A DNA stretch of 64,000 bases from Thermococcus sp. 4557 (lineage in GTDB: Archaea; Methanobacteriota_B; Thermococci; Thermococcales; Thermococcaceae). Position 1 is the stretch's first letter. Every line of letters starts with the position of its first letter. Below are positions 33,496 to 42,710 of the stretch, piece by piece. Under the pieces are notes generated by a model. That model saw nothing but the letters and a program-made list of their open reading frames with translations, ran no database searches and had not been told where the DNA came from. The position numbers and the translations under genes were made by a program. The stretch is from positions 1,612,001-1,676,000 of the forward strand of contig NC_015865.1 of NCBI RefSeq assembly GCF_000221185.1, given 5' to 3'.

Positions 33496-34818
33496 ATGGA
33501 CGTGAGGCTCGTAGTCTTCGACCTCGATGGAACGCTCGTTGGTGCTCCAAAACCCTTCACTCAACTCAAGGAGGAGCTGAAATCCCGGCTCCTGGCGGAA
33601 GGAATACCCGGGGAGACCCTCGAGGATCTCACTCCGATGTACGAGAACCTTCATAGGATAGCGGGGGAAACGGGCAGGGACTTCGGGGAGCTGTATTCTC
33701 ATATGGTGGAGCTTGAAACCGAGCGCATATCGGAGAGCTTTCTCTTTGAGGGAGTCAGAGAAACCCTGGAGTTTCTCAGGGAGAGGGACATCCGGATGGC
33801 GGTGATGACCCGCAGCTCCAGGAAGGCGGCCCTCAGGGCCCTTGAGATGCACGGCATAGCGGGATATTTCAGCGTGGTGTCCACGCGGGACGATGTCCCC
33901 CCTGCGGAGCTTAAACCGAACGCCGGTCAGCTGAAACGGATAATCGAGGCCCTCGGCGTTGAGCCGACCAGAACCCTCGTAGTCGGTGACCACGGCTACG
34001 ATATCCTGCCGGCGAAGGAGCTTGGGACGCTCTCGGTCATGATAACTTCCCACGAGTCCGGAAGGATGAGCTTCTCCGTCGATGTGGAGCCTGACTTTGA
34101 GGTTCCAACGATGAAGGGGTTCAGAAGTCTGGTTGAGGCCCTTCTGGACACGTATATCGTCGTCCCCGCCTACAACGAGGAGCGCATGGTTGGCACCGTT
34201 CTGGAGGACCTGCTGCGCTACTTCAGGCGCGACGAGATAATCGTTGTCAACGACGGCTCCCGCGACAGGACGGAGGAGATAGCCCGCTCAAAGGGCGTTC
34301 ATGTTCTCACGCACCTGGTCAACAGGGGGCTCGGCGGTGCCCTCGGCACGGGCATCGCCTACGCGCTCAGGAAAAACGCCCGGCTGATCCTCACCTTCGA
34401 TGCCGACGGTCAGCACCTCGTGAGCGACGCCCTGCGCGTCATGAAGCCCGTCGCGGAGGGTAAAGCGGACTTCGCGGTCGGCTCCCGCCTTAAGGGTGAC
34501 ACCAGCCAGATGCCGTTTATCAAGCGCTTCGGCAACTTCGTCCTTGACGCGATAACGGCGGTTTTTGCCGGGAAGTACGTCAGCGACAGCCAGAGCGGAC
34601 TCAGGTGTTTCAGCCGCGACTGCGCGGCCAGGATAAGGATAACCTGCGACAGGTACGCCGTTTCGAGTGAAATCATCATTGAGGCAGCCAAAGGCGGGTG
34701 CAGAATAGTTGAGGTTCCTATAAAGGCGGTTTACACAGAGTACTCGATGAAAAAGGGCACCAACATATTTGAGGGCGTTAAAATCGCGCTCAATCTGCTG
34801 TTCGATAAGCTGAGGTGA
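33496..34818 (+). CDS. HAD hydrolase fused to family 2 glycosyltransferase
   Basis: One 440-aa frame holds two enzymes. Residues 1-215 are a HAD phosphatase: LVVFDLDGTLVG (motif I), VMTRSSR (II), a Lys at ELKPN and VVGDHGYDI (III/IV). Residues 218-440 are a GT2 glycosyltransferase of the polyprenyl-phosphate sugar type: TYIVVPAYNEERMVG, VVNDGSRDRT, DADGQH and the SQSGLRCFSR loop. It lies with GPT and DUF2304 genes, so a lipid-linked sugar role is likely. The join occurs at ALLDTYIVVPAYNE, where GT2 relatives typically begin MDTYIVVPAYNE; CTG stands in the place of that ATG. ATG 33496 follows GGTGGACGGC. Confidence 0.82.
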   Translation: MDVRLVVFDLDGTLVGAPKPFTQLKEELKSRLLAEGIPGETLEDLTPMYENLHRIAGETGRDFGELYSHMVELETERISESFLFEGVRETLEFLRERDIRMAVMTRSSRKAALRALEMHGIAGYFSVVSTRDDVPPAELKPNAGQLKRIIEALGVEPTRTLVVGDHGYDILPAKELGTLSVMITSHESGRMSFSVDVEPDFEVPTMKGFRSLVEALLDTYIVVPAYNEERMVGTVLEDLLRYFRRDEIIVVNDGSRDRTEEIARSKGVHVLTHLVNRGLGGALGTGIAYALRKNARLILTFDADGQHLVSDALRVMKPVAEGKADFAVGSRLKGDTSQMPFIKRFGNFVLDAITAVFAGKYVSDSQSGLRCFSRDCAARIRITCDRYAVSSEIIIEAAKGGCRIVEVPIKAVYTEYSMKKGTNIFEGVKIALNLLFDKLR

Positions 34819-34823
34819 TGGAT

Positions 34824-35192
34824 ATGTATGCGGTCCAGTACATAGCTATAGCGGTCGTCCTCATCCTGATGGTGTACGTCCTGGGCAGGTATGGCCGCAG
34901 GGAGTTCGAGTGGGGCGACTTTCTCTTCTGGGAGGCCATACTTATCGGTCTTCTGGTGGTCTCTATATTCCCGGTTCAGATAGCCAACGAGATCAGAAAG
35001 CTCCTCGGCCTTGGGAGGGGCCTCGACGCCCTGTTCGTCATAGGAATCGGTCTCTCCTACATACTCGTCTTCAAGGTTTACCTCGCCGTGGACAAGACCG
35101 AGCGCGAGATAACCGAGCTGACGAGGAAGGTCGCCATAGAGCTTGAAGAGTTGAACAGAAGGTTGGAGGAGATTGAGAAAAAGCTCAAATGA
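34824..35192 (+). CDS. DUF2304 membrane protein
   Basis: Small membrane protein of 122 aa. Seen: three hydrophobic helices (residues about 4-24, 35-53 and 70-92) and a C-terminal coiled coil (REITELTRKVAIELEELNRR). DUF2304 proteins accompany GT2 polyprenyl-phosphate glycosyltransferases and are thought to be membrane partners; here it directly follows the GT2 domain gene with overlapping stop/start (TGAGGTGATGGATATG). ATG 34824 is chosen for its spacing from GAGGTGAT. It ends overlapping the convergent deaminase gene by 8 bp. Confidence 0.82.
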   Translation: MYAVQYIAIAVVLILMVYVLGRYGRREFEWGDFLFWEAILIGLLVVSIFPVQIANEIRKLLGLGRGLDALFVIGIGLSYILVFKVYLAVDKTEREITELTRKVAIELEELNRRLEEIEKKLK

Positions 35193-35718
35193 ACTCCCCA
35201 AAGAGTTCCTCCAGGAACACTTTAACGCGCTCCTTTGGCAGTTTGAACTGCCGTATCTTCACTATTCCCTTCCTCTGGGCCTCTCTCAGCAGAATCTCCG
35301 TTGCCTCGTTGGGGTACATCTCCTCGTAGACTATCTCCTTTATTCCGGCGTTTATAACCAGCTTGAAGCAGATGTCGCAGGGGAAGTGGGTGACGTAGAG
35401 CGTCGCTCCCTCGAGGCTTATGCCCTTCCTGGCCGCCATGGCTATTACGTTCTGCTCCGCGTGAACGGCCCTGTGGCAGTGCCCATCGACTATCAGGCAG
35501 CCGGCGTCGATGCAGTGGTCCATTCCGCGCGGGGCCCCGTTGTAGCCAGTTGCGAGGATGTAGCCGTCCTTGACGGCGACGGCCCCAACGCGGAGCCTCG
35601 GGCAGGTGGCACGGAGGGACACGAGCTTCGCTATAAGCATGAAGTACTCATCCTTGGTAGGCCGGATTCGCTTTATCCTGTCCGCCTTCTCCCTGTCCAG
35701 GAAGATTTCAACCGGCAT
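35185..35718 (-). CDS. Deoxycytidylate deaminase family protein
   Basis: Zinc-dependent deaminase of 177 aa, most likely converting dCMP to dUMP for thymidylate synthesis. Seen: ILATGYNGAPRG, the zinc/proton-shuttle motif H-A-E (VHAEQNVIAMA) and P-C-x2-C (FPCDICFK). The extra His and Cys (DHCIDAGCLIVDGHCH) fit the second zinc site of dCMP deaminases. It precedes no obvious partner; the M48 protease gene lies 6 bp upstream on the same strand, so it may share that transcript. Confidence 0.9.
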   Translation of the reverse strand: MPVEIFLDREKADRIKRIRPTKDEYFMLIAKLVSLRATCPRLRVGAVAVKDGYILATGYNGAPRGMDHCIDAGCLIVDGHCHRAVHAEQNVIAMAARKGISLEGATLYVTHFPCDICFKLVINAGIKEIVYEEMYPNEATEILLREAQRKGIVKIRQFKLPKERVKVFLEELFGEFI

Positions 35719-35724
35719 GGTTCA

Positions 35725-36507
35725 TCACTGCATGCGCTTATTGAACATGTTGTTTCCGTCAATCTCGATGATTATCCGGAATATCCTCTCATCGTAGCTG
35801 GGGTGGGTCTCGATTATTTGAACCTTCTGCTTCCTCTCGATTGACGGCTCGATGCTCGGGAGCACGCTTGATTTGATGCCGACGCGGAGGTCCTCGTAGT
35901 ACTTCAGCTCCTCCAGGGCGCGCTTGAGGTTCATCGGTGTGTCGAGGAGCCTCAGGGCGGTCTCGTCCGCCTGGAACTCCCGCTCTTTGTGGAAGTTCGC
36001 GCGGGTCACCTCATAGAGGCCAAGGAGCGTCAGTGAGGCGGCGCTGATAACGGCGCTTCTTGTTAGGAGCATCAGGATCGCGGTGAACATCACCATAAGG
36101 TACCTTCCGTAGGCAAGAACCGGGAAGGTCCTTGTATCGCCGTTCTTTATGTGCCCCAGCTCGTGTGCGGCCACCGCCAGTATCTCCTCCTGATCGAGGA
36201 CTTCGAACAGGCCGAGGGAGAGCACTATCGTGTTCTTGAATGAGTACGCGTTGGGGATATACTCGTCCAGTATGTATACCCTCGGCATCGGCAGGCCCGC
36301 CTTCCTGGCCATCTCTGCGATGCCGTCGTAGAGCCATGGCATCTCGCTCCGCTGTAAGGGAACGTACTCTCCCTTGATGTCGTGGGTTGAGACCCAGGCG
36401 TAGAGCGCCAGCACGGTCCCGAAGGCCACCAGCGATATTTCAAGGCCCAGCTCGGCCAGTGCTATCACTGCCAGAAGGACCTCAAGGGCCATTATGATGA
36501 ACAGCAT
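35725..36507 (-). CDS. M48 family membrane metalloprotease (HtpX-like)
   Basis: Membrane zinc protease of 260 aa. Seen: two N-terminal hydrophobic segments (residues about 1-45), a central HEXXH site in AAHELGHIKNGD, two more helices (LMVMFTAILMLLTRSAVIS), and a downstream Glu in REFQADETALRLL as third zinc ligand. HtpX removes misfolded membrane proteins. Its start overlaps the stop of the upstream BlaI-like repressor gene (TGATGACAATG; ATG 36513 is an alternative), so the pair is translated together, resembling repressor-protease sensor operons. Confidence 0.88.
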   Translation of the reverse strand: MLFIIMALEVLLAVIALAELGLEISLVAFGTVLALYAWVSTHDIKGEYVPLQRSEMPWLYDGIAEMARKAGLPMPRVYILDEYIPNAYSFKNTIVLSLGLFEVLDQEEILAVAAHELGHIKNGDTRTFPVLAYGRYLMVMFTAILMLLTRSAVISAASLTLLGLYEVTRANFHKEREFQADETALRLLDTPMNLKRALEELKYYEDLRVGIKSSVLPSIEPSIERKQKVQIIETHPSYDERIFRIIIEIDGNNMFNKRMQ

Positions 36508-36512
36508 TGTCA

Positions 36513-36878
36513 TCACTTCTTGATCTTGGACAGGTAAGCGTAGGTCGCCTCCTTGAAGTTCGTCATAAGGGCATCCAGTATGCTCTGGACGACCTTTTCC
36601 TCAAACTCCTCTCTAGTGGAGGTTATGGTGTAAACGTACCTCATTCCACCCCGTCCCTTCTCAACGCTCCTCTTGAGCAGCCCTCTCTCGCAGAGGCGGT
36701 TCATGAGTATGCTTATGGTAGAACGCCTTATGTCTGGGTGATTCTCCTTCATGTACTCGTAGACCTGGCCGGCCGTTGCCACCTTGACCTTCCACATGTG
36801 CTCCATTATCTCCGCCTCGAGCGGCGGGAGAACTGCCTTCATCCCCTCCTCGGTAAGCTTGAACTCGTGCGGCTCCAT
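36513..36878 (-). CDS. BlaI/MecI-like transcriptional repressor
   Basis: Winged-helix regulator of 121 aa of the BlaI/CopY group. Seen: EFKLTEEGMKAVLPPLEAEI, the helix-turn-helix around VYEYMKENHPDIRRSTISIL with MNRLCERGLLKR as recognition/wing, and a C-terminal dimerisation helix. The ATG at 36878 follows GGTGGTAAC. It probably represses its own operon with the M48 protease; an imperfect inverted repeat at 36932-36957 upstream of it is a candidate operator. Confidence 0.85.
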   Translation of the reverse strand: MEPHEFKLTEEGMKAVLPPLEAEIMEHMWKVKVATAGQVYEYMKENHPDIRRSTISILMNRLCERGLLKRSVEKGRGGMRYVYTITSTREEFEEKVVQSILDALMTNFKEATYAYLSKIKK

Positions 36879-36931
36879 GTTACCACCATCCTTCTCTAAT
36901 GTATGATAGGGTGTCGGGGCTAAAAAGTTTT

Positions 36932-36957
36932 TGTGCACTTGGGTATTAATGTGTACA
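36932..36957. promoter_or_regulatory. Inverted repeat, candidate operator of the BlaI-like repressor
   Basis: TGTGCAC at 36932-36938 and GTGTACA at 36951-36957 form an inverted repeat with 6 of 7 positions paired around a 12-nt AT-rich centre. It sits 54-79 bp before the repressor ATG, just upstream of a TATA-like AACTTTTTAGC on the minus strand, a plausible self-regulation site. Confidence 0.4.
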
Positions 36958-37016
36958 GCGTTCCATTTTGAGAAGAATTAGATTTTTAAATCCCCGCCGG
37001 GAATAACTATGGGCAT

Positions 37017-37094
37017 GGGCCGGTGGCTTAGCATGGATAGAGCGTCGGCCTCCGGAGCCGAAGGTCGCGGGTTCAAATCCCGCCCGGCCCGCCA
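37017..37094 (+). tRNA. tRNA-Arg (anticodon CCG)
   Basis: Cloverleaf with acceptor GGGCCGG/CCGGCCC, anticodon stem TCGGC/GCCGA and loop CTCCGGA with anticodon CCG at 37052-37054, T-arm GGGTTCAAATCCC, and encoded CCA at 37092-37094. TTTTTAAATCC before it acts as the TATA box. It decodes CGG. Confidence 0.95.
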
Positions 37095-37677
37095 GTAATA
37101 CAAACTTTTGCCCTGCAAAAGTTTGATCAAAAGTGGGTGATTCTTTTTCAACATTGATTCCCTGAGAATGGGTTTTGGGTTTAAAGTCTGCTTTTGAAAC
37201 TTGGATTAGCCCCATGGCTTTTTCTCGTGAGGGTTCGACTTCAACCCGCGCTCCTCCGGAGCGCTAAAAAAGCCGAACCTATCAAGGGTTACCTTTTTTG
37301 GAATGAATCCAGCCAAAATTGCAGATTTCAACTGAAAACCCCCCGTTGCCTAGCGAATTCTAAGTAAGGAATCACGAACTTTGATGAAACTTTTCGTCAG
37401 AAAAGCAAACTTTGCTCTGCAAAGTTTGACCAAAATGTTCCCTTTTTGTCAAGTTGGCTGGAGCCTAGAGCGTGTACTTTAAAATTTGCCCGTGAAGAGG
37501 GTTTAACTTTAAAACAGGCTGTTGAACAGGTTTCATTTTTATTCTGGCGTTCGAGGGACGCCTTGTGGGGAGTGAAACCTTGTGAGACTAGCAACTGAAG
37601 AGTAAACCTTGGGAAAATAAGCACTTTAGAATTGCACGCGCTCTTTCCGTCAACGCTTTCGTTAGAAAGGGTTGATG
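37095..37677. repeat. Intergenic region with paired inverted-repeat elements
   Basis: No gene is supported in these 583 bp, which are AT-rich and full of stops. Two related hairpins are present. The first pairs CAAACTTTTGC (37101-37111) with GCAAAAGTTTG (37115-37125), the second CAAACTTTGC (37406-37415) with GCAAAGTTTG (37419-37428). Both are followed by A(T/C)CAAAA. Between them GCGCTCC and GGAGCGC form another hairpin near 37247-37263, nested inside GGTTCG...CGAACC. The set looks like remnants of a short repeated element that inserts next to tRNA genes. Confidence 0.55.
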
Positions 37678-37755
37678 TGGTGGGCCCGCGGGGGTTCGAA
37701 CCCCGGACCTCCGCCGTGTGAGGGCGGCGTCATAACCAGGCTAGACCACGGGCCC
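37678..37755 (-). tRNA. tRNA-Val (anticodon CAC)
   Basis: Minus-strand cloverleaf with acceptor GGGCCCG/CGGGCCC, anticodon stem CCGCC/GGCGG with loop CTCACAC (anticodon CAC), T-arm GGGGTTCGAACCCC and encoded CCA at 37678-37680. It decodes GTG. Confidence 0.95.
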
Positions 37756-37797
37756 GTCCCCGGAATAATGGGTGGGGGGAGAAATATAAAGCTTTCG

Positions 37798-38592
37798 CTA
37801 GATTCCGTCGAGTATCTCTTTAGGGGCCCCAGCGAAGGCCACCAGGTACTCGGCCTCGACTATGTGGAGCCTGCCCGGAACGACCATCACGTGGGGCTGC
37901 CTTCCGAAGTCCTCCCCGACCATGTCCCGAACGTAGCCGGCCCTGAGCGTCGGGTTCAGAGAACCGGCCCTTGCGAGGATGACGACCAGGGTATCGGGGG
38001 TGAAGACGTTTTCCTTCTTCATCTCCTCCACCCGAAGCAGTATCTCCATCGCCTCGTTGGCCGTCATGTATCGGTTCTGGTCGGCCTTTATGTCGAGGAA
38101 TAGCATCGTGTGAAGGCCTCTCTCCACGTTCTCCTTTATCACGTCGTAGTGGCTCGTCGGGAACCAGTTCTTCTCAGGATAGGCAACGGTTGCGCTCTTG
38201 CCAAACTTGTATATCTGCAGTCCGGTTATCGCTATCGCCGAGTAGATGCTCGGGGCGTGGATGACGTAGCTCTCGATTCCGAGCTCCTTGGCCCTTATCC
38301 TGAGGTCGGAGTGCGTCGTCGCCACCATCGGATCGCCGGCGGTCAGAAAAGCCACGTCCTTCTCCTTGGCTTCACTCAGCACGATGCGCTCGAAGTGGAG
38401 CTCAACCTCCTCCCTGCTGAGCCTCCGGATGGGCTTTCCGATGAGCTCCTCGACTTTGTCCAGTGTTGTTCCTGCCAGAAGGGACGTGTAGAACTCGGCA
38501 AAGACTAGGTCGCATTTTCTGGCGGTTTCAAGACCTTTGAGCGTGATGTCCTTCTCGTCGTAAAGGCCAAGCCCTATGAAGTATATCGCCAT
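37798..38592 (-). CDS. dphB: Diphthine synthase
   Basis: SAM-dependent methyltransferase of 264 aa that methylates the modified histidine of elongation factor 2 in diphthamide synthesis. Seen: AIYFIGLGLYDEKDITLKG, the tetrapyrrole-methylase-like SAM site FLTAGDPMVATTHSDL, HAPSIYSAIAITGLQ, and a C-terminal VPGRLHIVEAEYLV. ATG 38592 follows GTGAGGCTC; an upstream in-frame start would place that site inside the gene. It stands alone between tRNA-Val and a divergent regulator gene. Confidence 0.95.
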   Translation of the reverse strand: MAIYFIGLGLYDEKDITLKGLETARKCDLVFAEFYTSLLAGTTLDKVEELIGKPIRRLSREEVELHFERIVLSEAKEKDVAFLTAGDPMVATTHSDLRIRAKELGIESYVIHAPSIYSAIAITGLQIYKFGKSATVAYPEKNWFPTSHYDVIKENVERGLHTMLFLDIKADQNRYMTANEAMEILLRVEEMKKENVFTPDTLVVILARAGSLNPTLRAGYVRDMVGEDFGRQPHVMVVPGRLHIVEAEYLVAFAGAPKEILDGI

Positions 38593-38695
38593 GAGCCTCA
38601 CCGGGGAGCGTAGGGCGGGGAGTTTTTAAGCTTGCGGGAGAGAATGTTAGGCAATTGCCGAAAAGCTTATAACGATTGACGAACACTTTACCAAC

Positions 38696-39427
38696 ATGCT
38701 TGAAAAGGAGAAAGAAGCCCTGGCAAAGAGGATAGCGGGGGAAATAACCCTCTCCTCCGACCCCGGTAAAACCATGCGCAAATGGCGTGAGATATTCGGA
38801 ATCAGCCAGACGGAGCTCGCCGAATACCTCGGTGTTTCTTCTTCGGTCATAAGCGACTACGAGGGCGGCAGGAGAAAGAGCCCCGGCGCGTCCACGATAC
38901 GGAAGTTCGTCGAGGCCCTCCTTGAGATAGACGAGAAGCGCGGTGGAAACGTGATCCGCGCATTCAGCAAGACCCTCGGCAGCGAGCTTCCCACGAGCGC
39001 CATACTCGACATCAGGGAGTTCGCCCTCCCGATAACCATAAAGGACCTCGTTGGGGCCGTCAGGGGAGATGTCGTCGCCAACATGCACCTCCTCGACAGG
39101 CGCATATACGGCTACACCGTCGTCGACAGCATAAAGGCGATCCTCGAGATGAGCAGCGAGGAGTTCCTCAAGCTCTACGGCTGGACGACCGAGAGGGCGC
39201 TGATATTCACCAAGGTAACAACCGGCAGAAGCCCGATGATAGCGGTCCGCGTTCAGGGGCTCAAACCGGCCGTTGTCGTTCTCCACGGGGTCAAGAAGCT
39301 CGATGAGCTCGCCGTAAAGCTCGCCGAGCGTGAGAGGGTTCCGCTGGTGATATCGAACGTTGGAAGTGAGGCAGAGCTCATTGCCGGCCTTAGAAGGCTG
39401 GTAGAAAAGACAGATAAGGAGTTCTGA
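38696..39427 (+). CDS. HTH (XRE-type) transcriptional regulator
   Basis: Regulator of 243 aa with an N-terminal Cro/C1-type helix-turn-helix (RKWREIFGISQTELAEYLGV, then SSSVISDYEGGRRKSPG, residues about 28-66). The C-terminal part (VTTGRSPMIAVRVQGLKPAV and a terminal Rossmann-like segment) is conserved in Thermococcales but has no known ligand. A TATA-like AAGCTTATAACG lies at about 38665. The targets are unknown; the divergent dphB gene and convergent PPS gene give no clear clue. Confidence 0.85.
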   Translation: MLEKEKEALAKRIAGEITLSSDPGKTMRKWREIFGISQTELAEYLGVSSSVISDYEGGRRKSPGASTIRKFVEALLEIDEKRGGNVIRAFSKTLGSELPTSAILDIREFALPITIKDLVGAVRGDVVANMHLLDRRIYGYTVVDSIKAILEMSSEEFLKLYGWTTERALIFTKVTTGRSPMIAVRVQGLKPAVVVLHGVKKLDELAVKLAERERVPLVISNVGSEAELIAGLRRLVEKTDKEF

Positions 39428-39429
39428 GC

Positions 39430-40215
39430 TCACTCCAGTGTCTTCTTCCTCCAGACCCCCCCTTCGGCCAGCCTGGTCAGCCTGCGCTCCATGTGCATGA
39501 GCACGTCGCTCAGCGTTTTTTCGTTGCTGTACTCCTCCAGAATCGCGAGGAGCTCTCCGCGGCTGTAGTCCTTCATCTCCCTCGCCAGCTCCGTCATCCT
39601 GGGATACGCGCGGACTATGTTGTCGACGATTGTTATGTCGGCCATCCTAGCGGAGCGTGAAAGCGGGTTGAGGTCAACGGTGATCACGAACTTGCCCATC
39701 CTGACGAGGGCCTCCGTTCTGTCGCCGTCCTCCAGCGGGACAACGACTACATCGGCCTTCCAGATTCCCTCCTCGTCAACCTTTCCCCTCTCATGCTCCA
39801 GGCCCGGAATGCGCTTCGTGGGATTTATCCCCAGGAGCTCCACATCGGGGTCGTGCTTCCTCAGCTCCTCCGCTATCGCCCTAACGCGCTCTTCCGTGCG
39901 GTAGAATAGGTTTATCTCGAGCTTGGCGTTCAGCGCTTTTGCCAGCTCTATCGTCTCCTTTGGAACGAGTGCCGCGACGTTGCCGTTGACCGAGATGACC
40001 GGGTGCTTCGCCAGGATCAGCTTGGCGACGGCGGCTTTTATCGCCCTCTCGGCCGGCTCTATCGTCCTCTCCCCGATGAGGTAGTCGAAGGCCTCACCGC
40101 GGCCGTGGGCTATCAGCCCGGCCTTGGCCGTCATTCCCTTCTCCATTCCCTCGATGATCTTTTCCCTGTAGTACAGGCTCCAGTAGCGCGGGTGGCTCTT
40201 CGGTATCTCCACCAT
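39430..40215 (-). CDS. 4-phosphopantoate--beta-alanine ligase
   Basis: Archaeal phosphopantothenate synthetase (COG1701, 261 aa). It joins 4-phosphopantoate to beta-alanine using ATP, replacing bacterial PanC/CoaA chemistry in CoA synthesis. Seen: IPKSHPRYWSLYYREKI at the start, KHPVISVNGNVAALVP, INPTKRIPGLEHERGKV and TVDLNPLSRSARMADITIVD. ATG 40215 (MVEIPKSHP) follows GGTGATTGAG; GTG 40224 is possible. Its paired enzyme, pantoate kinase, is not in this window. Confidence 0.93.
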   Translation of the reverse strand: MVEIPKSHPRYWSLYYREKIIEGMEKGMTAKAGLIAHGRGEAFDYLIGERTIEPAERAIKAAVAKLILAKHPVISVNGNVAALVPKETIELAKALNAKLEINLFYRTEERVRAIAEELRKHDPDVELLGINPTKRIPGLEHERGKVDEEGIWKADVVVVPLEDGDRTEALVRMGKFVITVDLNPLSRSARMADITIVDNIVRAYPRMTELAREMKDYSRGELLAILEEYSNEKTLSDVLMHMERRLTRLAEGGVWRKKTLE

Positions 40216-40327
40216 CTCAATCACCGGTTACAGTTACGTGCTCATGCTAAAAAGGCTTCCCAAAGCGAAAGACCCCCACTGCCGGCTTAAAAGAAGGACG
40301 CTCCGGCCTTGTTTTGGGCGAAAAGGA

Positions 40328-40384
40328 GTTTTAAACCTTTGGTTTAAAAAACTGTTATAAACCTAAAGTTTAAAACCAAAGGTG
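40328..40384 (+). promoter_or_regulatory. Tandem SurR-like operators before nfnAB
   Basis: Two perfect copies of the SurR consensus GTTn3AACn5GTT lie here: GTTTTAAACCTTTGGTT at 40328-40344 and GTTATAAACCTAAAGTT at 40354-40370. A third, overlapping copy with one mismatch (GTTTAAAACCAAAGGTG) is at 40368-40384. SurR is the redox switch that shifts Thermococcales between hydrogen and sulfur metabolism. The set ends 35 bp before the nfnA ATG and overlaps TATA-like sequence. Confidence 0.7.
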
Positions 40385-40419
40385 AACAAAACTGTTCATA
40401 TGTACGGGAGGTTTCATCC

Positions 40420-41262
40420 ATGTACCGAATTACCGCGAAAGAAGAACTGGATGTTAGGGATTTCTTTATGGAGGTCGAGGCGCCGCACGTGGCAAGGGCC
40501 TGGAAGCCGGGTCAGTTCGTTGTTTTGCTGATACACAAGAAGGGCGAGAGAATTCCAATGTCCATCTACTACGCCAACAGGGAGACCGGAAGGATAGGAA
40601 TGTTCATCAGGAGGCACGGAAAGACCACCTTTGACCTCTGGGACAACTTCGACGTTGGCGATTCCCTCTACGCGGTCGCGGGCCCGCTTGGAAAGCCCAT
40701 CGAGGTCAAACACTACGGAAACGTCGTCTTTGTCTCCGACGCCGTCTGTGGACAGGCCGAGAACTACGCCACTCTCAAGGCGATGAAGGAGGTTGGAAAC
40801 TACACGATCTCCATCCAGACCTTCGAGGACAGGGCCCACTCCTACCCCGAGAAGTTCCTGGCAAAGCCCGCCGCCGACGAGTACTACCTCACCACGGAGG
40901 ACGGCTCGCGCGGAATCAAGGGACACTACCTCGACGTTCTGAAGGAGCTCATCGAGAAGGACAAGGTCGACATAGTCTTCGGCGGAGGAAGGCTGGGCTC
41001 GCTCAAGAAGCTCGCCGAGCTGACCAGGGAGTACGGAATCCCCACCATAGTCACTGTCAGGCAGATAATGGTGGACGGAACCGGCATGTGCGGCTCCTGC
41101 AGGATACTCTACGACGGCGAGATAAAGTTCGCCTGCCGCGATGGGCCGATGTTCGACGCCCACAAGGTGGACTGGGACGACGTCATAAGGCGTGACAGCA
41201 GGTTCGTTCGCGAGCAGGAGATAGCCAAAAAGCACTACCTCGAGTCCAGGGGGGTGGTCTGA
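40420..41262 (+). CDS. nfnA: NfnAB small subunit (ferredoxin:NADP+ oxidoreductase / sulfide dehydrogenase beta)
   Basis: FAD and [2Fe-2S] subunit (280 aa) of NADH-dependent ferredoxin:NADP+ oxidoreductase, a bifurcating flavoprotein first described in Pyrococcus as sulfide dehydrogenase. Seen: a PyrK/ferredoxin-reductase-like FAD domain (PGQFVVLLIHKKGERIPMSI), an NAD-binding region, and the [2Fe-2S] loop DGTGMCGSCRILYDGEIKFA with four Cys near the C-terminus. The large subunit starts directly after its stop. The tandem SurR-like sites suggest redox control. Confidence 0.92.
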   Translation: MYRITAKEELDVRDFFMEVEAPHVARAWKPGQFVVLLIHKKGERIPMSIYYANRETGRIGMFIRRHGKTTFDLWDNFDVGDSLYAVAGPLGKPIEVKHYGNVVFVSDAVCGQAENYATLKAMKEVGNYTISIQTFEDRAHSYPEKFLAKPAADEYYLTTEDGSRGIKGHYLDVLKELIEKDKVDIVFGGGRLGSLKKLAELTREYGIPTIVTVRQIMVDGTGMCGSCRILYDGEIKFACRDGPMFDAHKVDWDDVIRRDSRFVREQEIAKKHYLESRGVV

Positions 41263-42699
<1,437 letters not shown>

Positions 42700-42710
42700 T
42701 TCCTTTCTTT

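Noticed and set aside
33443-33550. N-terminal extension of the GPT-type transferase
   Set aside because: It is Arg-rich, overlaps the divergent HAD-GT2 start and precedes the family's normal first helix.
37397-37624. 75-codon minus-strand frame in the tRNA gap
   Set aside because: Composition is unlike genes here, it crosses the hairpin repeat and has no ribosome-binding site.
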